Below are positions 9,402 to 17,735 of a stretch of DNA of 64,000 nt, piece by piece. The DNA is from Tsuneonella aeria. Lineage in GTDB: Bacteria > Pseudomonadota > Alphaproteobacteria > Sphingomonadales > Sphingomonadaceae. Each line of letters opens with the position of its first letter. Positions within the stretch are counted from its first letter, which is position 1. The notes below the pieces were generated by a model. It ran no database searches, had not been told where the DNA came from, and saw nothing but the letters and a program-made list of their open reading frames with translations. The DNA lies in contig NZ_WTZA01000001.1 of assembly GCF_009827495.1 (NCBI RefSeq), positions 930,001 to 994,000 of the forward strand, read 5' to 3'. A program made the translations under genes and the position numbers.

Positions 9402-9871
9402 TAGGTTGCCTCCCCGGCACGGGGAGGGGGACCGTCCGCAGGACGGTGGAGGGGACTCGGCAACCGCGCGACGATGGCCTCCGCGGTGTCATCCGCATTC
9501 GCCAGCACACGCGCCGCCGTTACCCGCAATACCCTGAACCCGTTTTCCTTCATGAAAGCGTTGCGCCGGAGGTCGAACTTGGCGCGGTCGATCGCGTCGT
9601 GCGCGCTTCCATCTACTTCGATAACGAAGCGCTCCGACAAGCAGCAGGAATCGGCGATGTAAGGACCGATCGGATGTTGGCGGCGGAACTTGTAGCCTTT
9701 AGGTCGTAGGCGGAGGCGCTGCCACAGAAGTCGTTCGGAAACGCTCATGTCTTTGCGAAGCTGGCGGGCTCGCGCGACGGCCGGCCTGGCGACGAACTTC
9801 GAGTCCCCACCACCGCGCTTCGCGCGGTCCCCCTCCCCGTCGCGGGGAGGCAAGCTACCCCCGGTCCTCAC
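9401..9871 (-). CDS. DUF559 (Vsr-like) endonuclease-domain protein inside the pnt operon
   Basis: A 156-residue protein of the DUF559 family, whose fold resembles the very-short-patch repair and restriction endonucleases. The core runs from ARQLRKDMSVSERLLWQRLR (about 35-55) through FRRQHPIGPYIADSCC to FVIEVDGSAHD and RDAFMKENGFRVLRV-like segments, with the D...E.D residues expected of a PD-(D/E)xK nuclease. The GTG at 9871 overlaps the pntAA stop (GTGA) and is the only start that keeps the whole domain; an ATG at 9748 would clip its first helix. The frame runs through both flanking repeats, giving Pro/Gly-rich ends (LPPRDGEGD and PADGPPPRAGE). It separates pntAA from pntAB and looks like an insertion. 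Activity is unproven. Confidence 0.75.
   Translation of the reverse strand: MRTGGSLPPRDGEGDRAKRGGGDSKFVARPAVARARQLRKDMSVSERLLWQRLRLRPKGYKFRRQHPIGPYIADSCCLSERFVIEVDGSAHDAIDRAKFDLRRNAFMKENGFRVLRVTAARVLANADDTAEAIVARLPSPLHRPADGPPPRAGEAT
9407..9456. repeat. Left 50-bp inverted repeat of the DUF559 unit
   Basis: This 50-bp arm is the inverted partner of 9803-9852, with 42 of 50 positions identical by eye. It contains two palindromes: an outer CCTCCCCG/CGGGGAGG pair, and an inner ACCGTCC-GCA-GGACGGT with a perfect 7-bp stem. Its outer edge lies 6 bp from the pntAB ATG and supplies that gene's GGAGG. Confidence 0.8.
9803..9852. repeat. Right 50-bp inverted repeat of the DUF559 unit
   Basis: Inverted partner of 9407-9456. 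Read on the minus strand, it carries the same outer CCTCCCCG/CGGGGAGG palindrome. Its inner stem is ACCGCGC-GAA-GCGCGGT. The two stem positions that differ from the left arm (T to C and C to G) are matched by compensating changes in the other half of the stem, so hairpin formation is conserved while sequence is not. Confidence 0.8.
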
Positions 9872-11001
9872 TTCAGCCTCTCGTTCACGATGGCGCCGCC
9901 CTGTGTCAGTCGCACCGCCCCCCCGATTTCCTCGTCTAGCACTGGCCGCCCCGTCTCCTTGTCCCAGAACGCGGAGAGGAAGTTGTAGAGATTGCGGGCG
10001 AAGAGCGCGCTTGCGTCGGCTGCCAGCTTCGCGGGCGTGTTGGCATAGCCGATGATCCTGACGCCGTGCCTGTCGACCACCTCGTCGGCGACCGAACCTT
10101 CGACGTTCCCCCCCTGCGCCACCGCCAGATCGAAAATCACGCTGCCGGGTTTCATCGTCGCGATCTGCGCATCCGAGATCAGCCGCGGCGCGGCACGGCC
10201 GGGGATGAGCGCGGTGGTGATGACAATGTCCTGCCGGGCGATATGGCCGCTCACCAGCTCGGCCTGAGCGCGCTGGTATTCCTCGCTCATTTCGGTGGCG
10301 TAGCCGCCGGCGCCCTCGCCCTCGATTCCGGCGACATTCTCGACGAAGATCGGCTTGGCACCGAGCGACTGGATCTGTTCTTTTGTGGCGCTGCGCACAT
10401 CGGTCGCGGAAACCTGCGCACCCAGGCGCCGGGCGGTCGCAATGGCCTGCAGACCGGCGACGCCCACCCCCATCACGAAGACTTTCGCCGCCTGCACCGT
10501 GCCGGCAGCGGTCATCATCATGGGAAACGCCCGGCCATAGGCATCGGCGGCGGCGATCACCGCCTTGTAACCGGCGAGGTTGGACTGGCTCGACAGCACG
10601 TCCATGCTCTGCGCGCGGGTGATGCGCGGCATGAACTCCATCGCCAGCGCTTCAAGACCGGCATCGGCGTAGGCGGAGACGCGATCCGGACGGCCGAGAG
10701 GATCGAATATCGCCGCGACCCAGGCGCCGGGTCTTGTTCCAGAGAGCGCGGCGGCATCGGGTGCCTGGATTCCGAGCACGATATCCGCGCCCGAGAGCAC
10801 CTGCGCAGCCGGCCCGACTTCGGCACCGGCCTCGGCATAGGCGGCGTCGGGAATGCTGGCGGCGAGACCCGCCCCGGCCTCTACCGCGACGGTCGCGCCT
10901 AGCGAAATAAATTTCTTCGCCGTTTCCGGCGTCAACGCGACGCGGGTTTCGCCCGCCGCTGGTTCCTTGAGGACGGCGATCCGCAAGCGCGCTGCGATCA
11001 C
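9868..11001 (-). CDS. pntAA: NAD(P) transhydrogenase subunit alpha, NAD-binding part (alpha-1)
   Basis: A 377-residue soluble domain I of the transhydrogenase, which binds NADH/NAD at the cytoplasmic face and passes hydride to domain III of PntB. It starts with the family signature LRIAVLKEPAAGETRVALTPETAKK, contains a Rossmann loop in VFVMGVGVAGLQAIATARRLGA (about 165-185), and ends with the Mg-site-like segment VVDRHGVRIIGYANTPAKLAADAS. The GTG start at 11001 overlaps the stop of the upstream 46-residue gene (GTGA). A TTG at 10986 is possible but less likely. Confidence 0.94.
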   Translation of the reverse strand: MIAARLRIAVLKEPAAGETRVALTPETAKKFISLGATVAVEAGAGLAASIPDAAYAEAGAEVGPAAQVLSGADIVLGIQAPDAAALSGTRPGAWVAAIFDPLGRPDRVSAYADAGLEALAMEFMPRITRAQSMDVLSSQSNLAGYKAVIAAADAYGRAFPMMMTAAGTVQAAKVFVMGVGVAGLQAIATARRLGAQVSATDVRSATKEQIQSLGAKPIFVENVAGIEGEGAGGYATEMSEEYQRAQAELVSGHIARQDIVITTALIPGRAAPRLISDAQIATMKPGSVIFDLAVAQGGNVEGSVADEVVDRHGVRIIGYANTPAKLAADASALFARNLYNFLSAFWDKETGRPVLDEEIGGAVRLTQGGAIVNERLK

Positions 11002-11138
11002 TCGGCAATCAGGATGACGATCACCAGAACGATCAGTGCCGTGATCGGCACGGTCCACTTCAGCATCGTGACGAACCCGCCGTACGTGCCCTTGTGCTCC
11101 TTGATATCCTGCGCGTTGACATCGTTGCCGGTGGCCAT
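10998..11138 (-). CDS. aa3-type cytochrome c oxidase subunit IV (46-residue membrane peptide)
   Basis: A short gene of 46 codons plus stop that ordinary length cut-offs miss. The product begins MATGNDVNAQDIKEHKGTYGG and ends in one transmembrane helix (TVPITALIVLVIVILIAE). This matches the small bacterial aa3-oxidase subunit IV family (COX4_pro_2), a single-span accessory subunit without redox centres. It is the first gene of the transhydrogenase operon; its TGA overlaps the pntAA GTG. Its position away from the oxidase genes is, as I recall, common in sphingomonads. A plausible promoter lies 37-65 bp upstream. Confidence 0.85.
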   Translation of the reverse strand: MATGNDVNAQDIKEHKGTYGGFVTMLKWTVPITALIVLVIVILIAE

Positions 11139-11174
11139 TGCGATCGCGGTCCCTGTTACCTGAAATTCGGCGGG

Positions 11175-11203
11175 ACCCTATCGCGGGAGCGGCGGCGGCT
11201 CAA
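11175..11203 (-). promoter_or_regulatory. Probable sigma-70-type promoter of the coxIV-pnt operon
   Basis: Read on the minus strand, TTGAGC (11203-11198) and TAGGGT (11180-11175) are separated by exactly 17 bp, about 37 bp upstream of the 46-residue gene's ATG. The -35 matches four of six consensus bases and the -10 three of six. Confidence 0.45.
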
Positions 11204-11289
11204 GTGCCGACCCAAGGGTTATGCCGCGGCTTAAGATGACCTTTACCCCTTGTCCCGTAATCGGTCGATCTGTTTCGGGATGGGACACG

Positions 11290-12708
11290 ATGACCGACGG
11301 CGAAAACCGCTTGCTCATGCTGATCGACGACGAGCCCGCGCAGAGCCGCCTGATCAGTGCGCTAGCCGCGCGTGAAGGCTGGCGCACGCTGGTGGCCCCC
11401 GATGCCGAGACGGCGATCGCCACGCTGGGCACGCGCCAGGGGATGCAGCTCTCGGCGATCATCCTCGACCAGTGGGTGCCGGGCGACGATGCCTGTTCGC
11501 TGATCGAGGAACTGAAGAGCCGCCGGCCGGCCGTGCCGATCCTGATGCTCACCGCCAGCGCCAGTCCCTTGCTGGCTGTCGAGGCGATGCGCGCCGGCGC
11601 GACCGATTACCTGATCAAGCCGGTCGCGCCCGACAGGCTGATGCAGGCCCTGCGCAGCGCCACGCGGCGCGAGGCACCGCGCGACGAGCTGCAGCCATTG
11701 ACCGAGAAGCTGGGCCAGGTGCTGGACTTCGACGCGATGATCGGCACGGCGCCCAATTTTCGCGCCGCCCTGGCCAAGGCCGCCAAGTCCGCGCGCGGCC
11801 ACGGGAACGTGTTGATCGAGGGCGAAACGGGTTCGGGCAAGGAGATGCTGCTGCGCGCGATGCACGCCGCCTCGCCCCGTGCGAAGGCACCGTTCCGGCT
11901 TATCAACGCCCGCGCCGTGCCCGCCAATTCCATCGAATCCGTGCTGTTCGGGCACGAACCGAACGCGTTTCCCGGCGCGTTCGAGCGCCAGGTCGGCGCC
12001 TTGCAACAGTGCGACGGCGGCACCCTGGTGCTCGACGAGGTCGATCGCCTGCCGCTGGACCTGCAGGAGAAACTGGCCGGCGTCATCGAAACCGGCGTCG
12101 TCCGCCCGGTGGGCGCGCGGCACGGATACCGGATCGACGTGCGGATACTTTCCGCCAGCAACCTGCCTTTGGGGGCGTTGAACCAGGCCGGGTATTTCCA
12201 TCCCGCCCTGCACGCCCAGCTTTCGGCGACAGCCATCGTGCTGCCCCCCTTGCGGGAGCGGACCGGCGACATCCAGGCGCTGTCGCGCCACTTCCTCTCT
12301 CGCATCGGCGATCAGCCGGGCCTGCGCGCACTGACCATCACCGATGGTGCGCTCGCCCTGCTCGCCGCGTTCGACTGGCCGGGCAACGTGCGCCAGCTCC
12401 AGGCCGTGCTGTTTCGCGCGGCCGTATTCTGCGACGGTGACGCGCTGACGGCAGAGAGCTTCCCGCAATTGTCGCAGATGCTGGGCGAGCCGGTGGAGGC
12501 GCGCAACCCCAACCAGGACGGGGTCGGCGTCATGCTCTATACCCCCGACGGCAACCTGCGCAGCCTGGAAGACATCGAGGCCGACGTGATCCGTCTCGCC
12601 ATCGGGCACTATCGCGGTCGGATGACCGAGGTCGCCCGCCGGCTCGGCATCGGCCGCTCGACGCTCTATCGCAAGCTCGGCGACCTCGGTATCGAGAGCG
12701 CGGCTTGA
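11290..12708 (+). CDS. NtrC-family response regulator with degenerate sigma-54 contact motif
   Basis: A 472-residue cytoplasmic regulator. The receiver domain (about 1-125) has the acidic pair LIDDEP, phospho-acceptor Asp in ILDQWVPGDD, and Lys in LIKPV. An AAA+ domain (about 150-385) has Walker A GETGSGKE and Walker B GGTLVLDEVD. A Fis-type helix-turn-helix closes it (EVARRLGIGRSTLYRKL). The loop that normally reads GAFTGA and touches sigma-54 reads NAFPGA here, so activation of RpoN is doubtful. I chose the ATG at 11290, just after GGGATGGGACACG; an upstream ATG at 11221 gives an unrelated N-terminus. It is not obviously next to a histidine kinase. Confidence 0.85.
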   Translation: MTDGENRLLMLIDDEPAQSRLISALAAREGWRTLVAPDAETAIATLGTRQGMQLSAIILDQWVPGDDACSLIEELKSRRPAVPILMLTASASPLLAVEAMRAGATDYLIKPVAPDRLMQALRSATRREAPRDELQPLTEKLGQVLDFDAMIGTAPNFRAALAKAAKSARGHGNVLIEGETGSGKEMLLRAMHAASPRAKAPFRLINARAVPANSIESVLFGHEPNAFPGAFERQVGALQQCDGGTLVLDEVDRLPLDLQEKLAGVIETGVVRPVGARHGYRIDVRILSASNLPLGALNQAGYFHPALHAQLSATAIVLPPLRERTGDIQALSRHFLSRIGDQPGLRALTITDGALALLAAFDWPGNVRQLQAVLFRAAVFCDGDALTAESFPQLSQMLGEPVEARNPNQDGVGVMLYTPDGNLRSLEDIEADVIRLAIGHYRGRMTEVARRLGIGRSTLYRKLGDLGIESAA

Positions 12709-12725
12709 TCAATCCTGGATTGATC
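12707..12725. repeat. Near-perfect inverted repeat at the end of the NtrC-like gene
   Basis: GATCAATCC and GGATTGATC flank a single T, making a 9-bp perfect dyad that overlaps the gene's TGA stop. The centre is too tight for a simple RNA hairpin unless inner pairs open; there is no T-tract. It lies between two convergent genes and could be a protein site or part of a terminator. Confidence 0.4.
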
Positions 12726-12762
12726 GGCCCGCTTCCCGCGATCGCATCAGCGCTGCATTGAT

Positions 12763-13875
12763 TCAGTCGGGCAAGTTCGAAAAATCGGTCAGCGCCGCGT
12801 CCCTCAATCCCCGCCAGACGTTGCGCGCCTGAACCGTCTCGGCGACATCGTGGACGCGGATCAATTGCACGCCCGCGTCCATCGCCTGGAGCGCCAGCGC
12901 GACGCTGCCGCCGAGCCTATCGTGCGCCGCGGCCTCGTTGCTCATCGCGCCGATCATCCGCTTGCGGCTGGCGCCGAACATCAGCGGCTGGCCCAGCGCG
13001 TGGAACAACGGCAGGGCGTTGATCAGCGCGAGGTTCTCGACAAGCGTCTTGCCGAAGCCGATGCCGGGGTCGAGCACGATTCGTTCGCGCGCAATCCCGG
13101 AGGCGACAGCCGCATCGCGCCGCGCCGCGAGCCAGTCGAAGACGTCGAACACCACGTTGTCGTAATCGCAGCCGGCGTGGAGGTCCTCGGCGGAACCGGG
13201 CGCGTGCATCAGCACCACCGGGCAACCCCGCGCGGCGACAACCTCCGCCGACTGGGGATCGTGGCGCAGCGCGGATACGTCGTTGATCATGTGCGCCCCA
13301 CCATCGAGTGCCGCCGCCATGACGGCCGCGCGCCGCGTATCGACGCTGATCGCAGCGCCCATCTGGCGGCAGTATTCGACCGCGGGGACGACCCGCGCGA
13401 TCTCGTCGCCTTCCCAGACCGCCCGCGCTCCGGGCCGCGTGCTTTCGCCGCCGATGTCCACCAGGGCCGCGCCCGCTTCCAGCATGGCGGCGGCGTGAGC
13501 GGCCCCGTCTTCGGGCCGATCAAGGAATTTGCCCCCGTCCGAAAAGCTGTCGGGCGTCACGTTGAGAATTCCGGCGACCTGCGGCTGGTCCAGCCGGATC
13601 GTCCGGTCGCCCATCTGGAGCGGCGGGTGCGCAGTGCGCAGGCCAGCCCACTGCTCCTCCGCATCGTCCCCCAGCCCGGAGGGAAGGCGGGCGAAAGTCT
13701 CCGCTGCAGTCCGCGGCGTGAACGGATGACGTCCCACCACCCGCCCATCGCGGCGGACGATCGCGGCGAAGCGGTGGGCAAACACGAGTCCGCTGGCCAG
13801 ACGCACGGCGTCGCCATCCTCGGCCTGCGGACTCGCCGCGAGGCCGATGGGCACCAGGTATAGCCGTTCGCTCAT
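12763..13875 (-). CDS. folP: Dihydropteroate synthase FolP with N-terminal extension
   Basis: Condenses p-aminobenzoate with 6-hydroxymethyl-7,8-dihydropterin pyrophosphate in folate synthesis. The TIM-barrel signatures are clear: GILNVTPDSFSDGG near residue 102, DIGGESTRPGA near 140, SVDTRR, INDVSA, VLDPGIGFGKT and GASRKRMIG. At 370 residues it is about 80-90 longer than typical FolP; the extra part is the N-terminus (MSERLYLVPIGLAAS to about residue 95), for which I recognise no domain. The gene lies 55 bp downstream of ccrM on the same strand and is probably co-transcribed. Confidence 0.93.
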   Translation of the reverse strand: MSERLYLVPIGLAASPQAEDGDAVRLASGLVFAHRFAAIVRRDGRVVGRHPFTPRTAAETFARLPSGLGDDAEEQWAGLRTAHPPLQMGDRTIRLDQPQVAGILNVTPDSFSDGGKFLDRPEDGAAHAAAMLEAGAALVDIGGESTRPGARAVWEGDEIARVVPAVEYCRQMGAAISVDTRRAAVMAAALDGGAHMINDVSALRHDPQSAEVVAARGCPVVLMHAPGSAEDLHAGCDYDNVVFDVFDWLAARRDAAVASGIARERIVLDPGIGFGKTLVENLALINALPLFHALGQPLMFGASRKRMIGAMSNEAAAHDRLGGSVALALQAMDAGVQLIRVHDVAETVQARNVWRGLRDAALTDFSNLPD

Positions 13876-13930
13876 GCTGCCGCGCGCCTGGGGGCGCTGT
13901 CCATGTTACGCTGTCCTGACACCCTCCGAG

Positions 13931-15139
<1,209 letters not shown>

Positions 15140-15232
15140 GCGGGGAGTGCGAGCGGCGTGCCAGGTCTTGCGGCTTTTCTCAGACGGAACAGAAAGTGTC
15201 CATCACAAGATATTGAGTCAGCGCGCTATTCT

Positions 15233-15889
15233 TCAACCCACCATCTCGGGGGTGTGGCGCGAAAGACTCAATTCAAGCTGATTGGAGACCGGCGCGAAAC
15301 TGCGGCGATGGAGCGGACACGGCCCGTGTTCGGCCAAAGCGCGAAGATGCGTGGGCGTCGAATATCCGACGTTGGTTTCCCAGCCATACTGGGGGTGCGC
15401 CCTGGCATGTTCACGCATGATCCGGTCGCGCCATTCCTTAGCAACGACGCTCGCCGCGCCGATCGCCGGCTCTTTCGCATCGCCCCCGACGATCGGCCGC
15501 GCGTTCCAGCGCCATTCCGGCCGGCGTCCGGCTGGGGTGAGGTTGCCGTCGACCAGCACCTGGTCCGGTTCGCGGCCGAGCGCTTCGGCAAGACGGGTCA
15601 CCGCCAGCGTCATCGCCAGCATCGTTGCGTGGAAGATGTTGAGCCGGTCGATATCCTCCACCTCCACAACGCCGACGCCCCAGGCGCAGCGGCGGCGCAC
15701 GGCAAGGTCCAGTCGGGCGCGGGTGACGCCGCACAGCTTCTTCGAATCGTCGATCCCCGCCGGCCGGGGCTTGCACAGGACGACCGCGGCGGCGACAACA
15801 GGCCCGGCCAACGGGCCGCGGCCAGCCTCGTCCACGCCCACCACCAGCGGGGCGGGACCGAAATCCTTGTGGGGAGTTGCACCGAGCAT
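15233..15889 (-). CDS. rnhB: Ribonuclease HII
   Basis: A 218-residue nuclease that cleaves RNA-DNA junctions and removes misincorporated ribonucleotides. The active-site motif GVDEAGRGPLAGPVVAA is near the N-terminus, followed by IDDSKKLC, the Asp of VLVDGN, and ASVVAKEWRD. The ATG at 15889-15887 shares two bases with the ATG of the divergent sugar-dehydrogenase gene (CATG at 15887-15890). Consequently any promoter for rnhB must lie inside the neighbouring coding sequence. It is followed by ccrM after 153 bp. Confidence 0.93.
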   Translation of the reverse strand: MLGATPHKDFGPAPLVVGVDEAGRGPLAGPVVAAAVVLCKPRPAGIDDSKKLCGVTRARLDLAVRRRCAWGVGVVEVEDIDRLNIFHATMLAMTLAVTRLAEALGREPDQVLVDGNLTPAGRRPEWRWNARPIVGGDAKEPAIGAASVVAKEWRDRIMREHARAHPQYGWETNVGYSTPTHLRALAEHGPCPLHRRSFAPVSNQLELSLSRHTPEMVG

Positions 15890-17084
15890 GACGAAATCCG
15901 CGATCCTGACCGCCGCCCTATCGCCGTGCCTGCTGTTTTCCGCAAGCTGCACGGCGCAACCGTCCCCCACCGCGGAATCGACCCCCTTCCCCGCCGGCAC
16001 TGCGGGGCAGAGTGTGACGATCAGCGAAAGCGGCGATTTCACCGCCCGGTCCTTCGGCGCGTTCGACGAACCATGGGCCGCGGCCTTCGCGCCGGGCACC
16101 AGCGTATTGTTCATCACCGAAAGGGGCGGCACTGCAAAGTTCGTCGACACGCTAACCGGCAGGCTGGGCACCGTCACCGGACTGCCGAAGGTCGATTACG
16201 GCGGCCAGGGCGGGCTTGGCGACATTGCCTTCCTTCCGTCCGAGGCCGCACCCACCTTGCAGGACCGCACCGTCTACCTGAGCTGGTCCGAAGCGGGCGA
16301 AGGCGACACGCGCGGCGCCGTGGTCGGACGCGGCATCCTGCGGTGCGCGGAGGCGGACGCGTGCGCGATCGAGAACCTCAGCGTCATCTGGCGGCAGGAG
16401 CCGAAGGTTACCGGGCGCGGGCACTACTCGCACCGCATCGCCTTCTCGCCCGACGGACGCCACATGTTCGTTTCCAGCGGCGACCGACAGAAGATGGACC
16501 CGGCGCAGGATCCGCGCACCGCGCTGGGCAAGATCGTGCGCCTGAATCTCGACGGCACGCCGGCCGCCGGCAACGCCCTTGCTGCCCGGGGCGCGCGGCC
16601 GGACATCTACTCGATGGGCCACCGCAACGTGCTCGGCCTTGCGTTCGATGCGCAGGGACGCCTGTGGGACCTGGAGCACGGACCGGCGGGCGGCGACGAG
16701 CTTAATCTCGTGCGTGAAGGCGCGAACTATGGCTGGCCGATCGTATCGGAGGGCGACCACTACGATGGGCGGGAGATTCCGCCCCACGCCACCCGGCCCG
16801 AATTCGCCGCCCCGGCGATCGCCTGGAACCCGGTGATCGCGCCGGGGGATTTCATCTTCTATTCCGGCAAGCTGTGGCCCGAATGGAAGGGCCAGTCGCT
16901 GGTCGCCGGGATGAAGCCGACCGTGCTGGTGCGCGTGGCGATTGACGGGGAGCGAGGCCGGGAGGTCGCGCGCGTTCCGGTGGAACGGCGCCTGCGCGAT
17001 ATCGTCGAAGGGCCGGATGGCGCGATCTGGCTGCTGGAGGATCGGGAAGGTGGCCGGCTGATCGAACTGCGGCCCGCGCGCTAG
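15888..17084 (+). CDS. PQQ-dependent sugar dehydrogenase-like lipoprotein (YliI/GSDH family)
   Basis: A 398-residue exported beta-propeller protein. The N-terminus is a lipoprotein leader with FSASC (Cys 21). Family landmarks are PWAAAFAPG, KVDYGGQGGLGDIAF, YSHRIAFSPDGRHMFVSSGDR, GHRNVLGLAFD, WDLEHGPAGGDELN and GANYGWP. The conserved His and Arg residues in these match the active site of soluble aldose sugar dehydrogenases. It oxidises free sugars in E. coli YliI; the substrate here is unknown. No PQQ synthesis genes are visible in the window, so the cofactor may be external. Confidence 0.88.
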   Translation: MTKSAILTAALSPCLLFSASCTAQPSPTAESTPFPAGTAGQSVTISESGDFTARSFGAFDEPWAAAFAPGTSVLFITERGGTAKFVDTLTGRLGTVTGLPKVDYGGQGGLGDIAFLPSEAAPTLQDRTVYLSWSEAGEGDTRGAVVGRGILRCAEADACAIENLSVIWRQEPKVTGRGHYSHRIAFSPDGRHMFVSSGDRQKMDPAQDPRTALGKIVRLNLDGTPAAGNALAARGARPDIYSMGHRNVLGLAFDAQGRLWDLEHGPAGGDELNLVREGANYGWPIVSEGDHYDGREIPPHATRPEFAAPAIAWNPVIAPGDFIFYSGKLWPEWKGQSLVAGMKPTVLVRVAIDGERGREVARVPVERRLRDIVEGPDGAIWLLEDREGGRLIELRPAR

Positions 17085-17120
17085 GCGGTCCCCCAGCGAA
17101 GGCGCCAAACTGCTCGACTC

Positions 17121-17149
17121 GCGCGCGCCGGCCCCCTATCGGCGCGCGC
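17121..17149. repeat. All-GC perfect inverted repeat abutting the acetyltransferase start codon
   Basis: GCGCGCGCCG (17121-17130) and CGGCGCGCGC (17140-17149) form a perfect 10-bp stem with a 9-base loop, ending 4 bases before the ATG at 17154. There is no T-tract. It could end the upstream transcript by pausing, or occlude translation initiation of the next gene. Confidence 0.6.
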
Positions 17150-17153
17150 CGCA

Positions 17154-17711
17154 ATGCCGACAATCGTCCCCCTGTCCGCGATCGACCCGCACCTGGTCGA
17201 AGAGCTGCTCGACACGGCGTTCGAGCCGGCGCGGCGCGGCCGGACGGCCTATCGCATTCGCGAAGGCGCGAAGTGGCTTGAGGGGCTGAGCCTCGCTGCG
17301 CTGGACGACGACGAATTCCTCGTCGCCACGATCCAGGTGTGGCCTGTCGCCCTGGCTTGCCCGGACGGCGCGGCCCATCCATTGCTGATGGTCGGGCCGG
17401 TCGCGGTCATGCCGGCCCATCAGGGCGAAGGATATGGCAAGGCGCTGATGGCCGCATCGCTGGGCGCGATCGAGGCGCTCGCGGGAGACACCGCCCCGCC
17501 CCTTCCGCAGGTCCTGATCGGGGACGCGCCCTATTACAGCCGTTTCGGCTTTGCCGAGGCGCCGCGCGGTTGGCGGTGCCCGGGCCCGTGGGACCCCGCC
17601 CGGCTTCTGGTGCGCGGCGCCGCGCCGGCGCTGTTACCGCAGGGAGGCATGCTGGGGCCCTGGCGCGGCGGCGCGGCGGCGGGGTCAATAGCGGGCGGCT
17701 TGGCGAACTGA
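17154..17711 (+). CDS. GNAT-family N-acetyltransferase (YhbS-like)
   Basis: A 185-residue protein with the GNAT acetyl-CoA loop in VGPVAVMPAHQGEGYGKALMAASLGAIEAL (V/I-x-P-x-x-Q-x-x-G-x-G/A pattern, about residues 82-110). It also has PQVLIGDAPYYSRFGF, the typical late strand-loop of the YhbS/COG3153 group. The substrate is unknown. The start codon has no Shine-Dalgarno because a GC hairpin occupies the preceding bases, so translation may be weak or coupled to the upstream gene 69 bp away. Confidence 0.82.
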   Translation: MPTIVPLSAIDPHLVEELLDTAFEPARRGRTAYRIREGAKWLEGLSLAALDDDEFLVATIQVWPVALACPDGAAHPLLMVGPVAVMPAHQGEGYGKALMAASLGAIEALAGDTAPPLPQVLIGDAPYYSRFGFAEAPRGWRCPGPWDPARLLVRGAAPALLPQGGMLGPWRGGAAAGSIAGGLAN

Positions 17712-17735
17712 CGCGCATCTGGCATCGCCCGCCCG

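Larger units (their letters stand above)
9407..9852 (-). mobile_element. Candidate DUF559 cargo element bounded by hairpin-bearing inverted repeats
   Basis: A 446-bp block holding one DUF559 gene between 50-bp inverted repeats, inserted between pntAA and pntAB, which normally adjoin. No transposase of a known family is present. The block resembles a REP/BIME-type pair enclosing a nuclease gene. Calling it mobile is inference: no target-site duplication is obvious, and only one copy is visible in this window. Confidence 0.4.
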
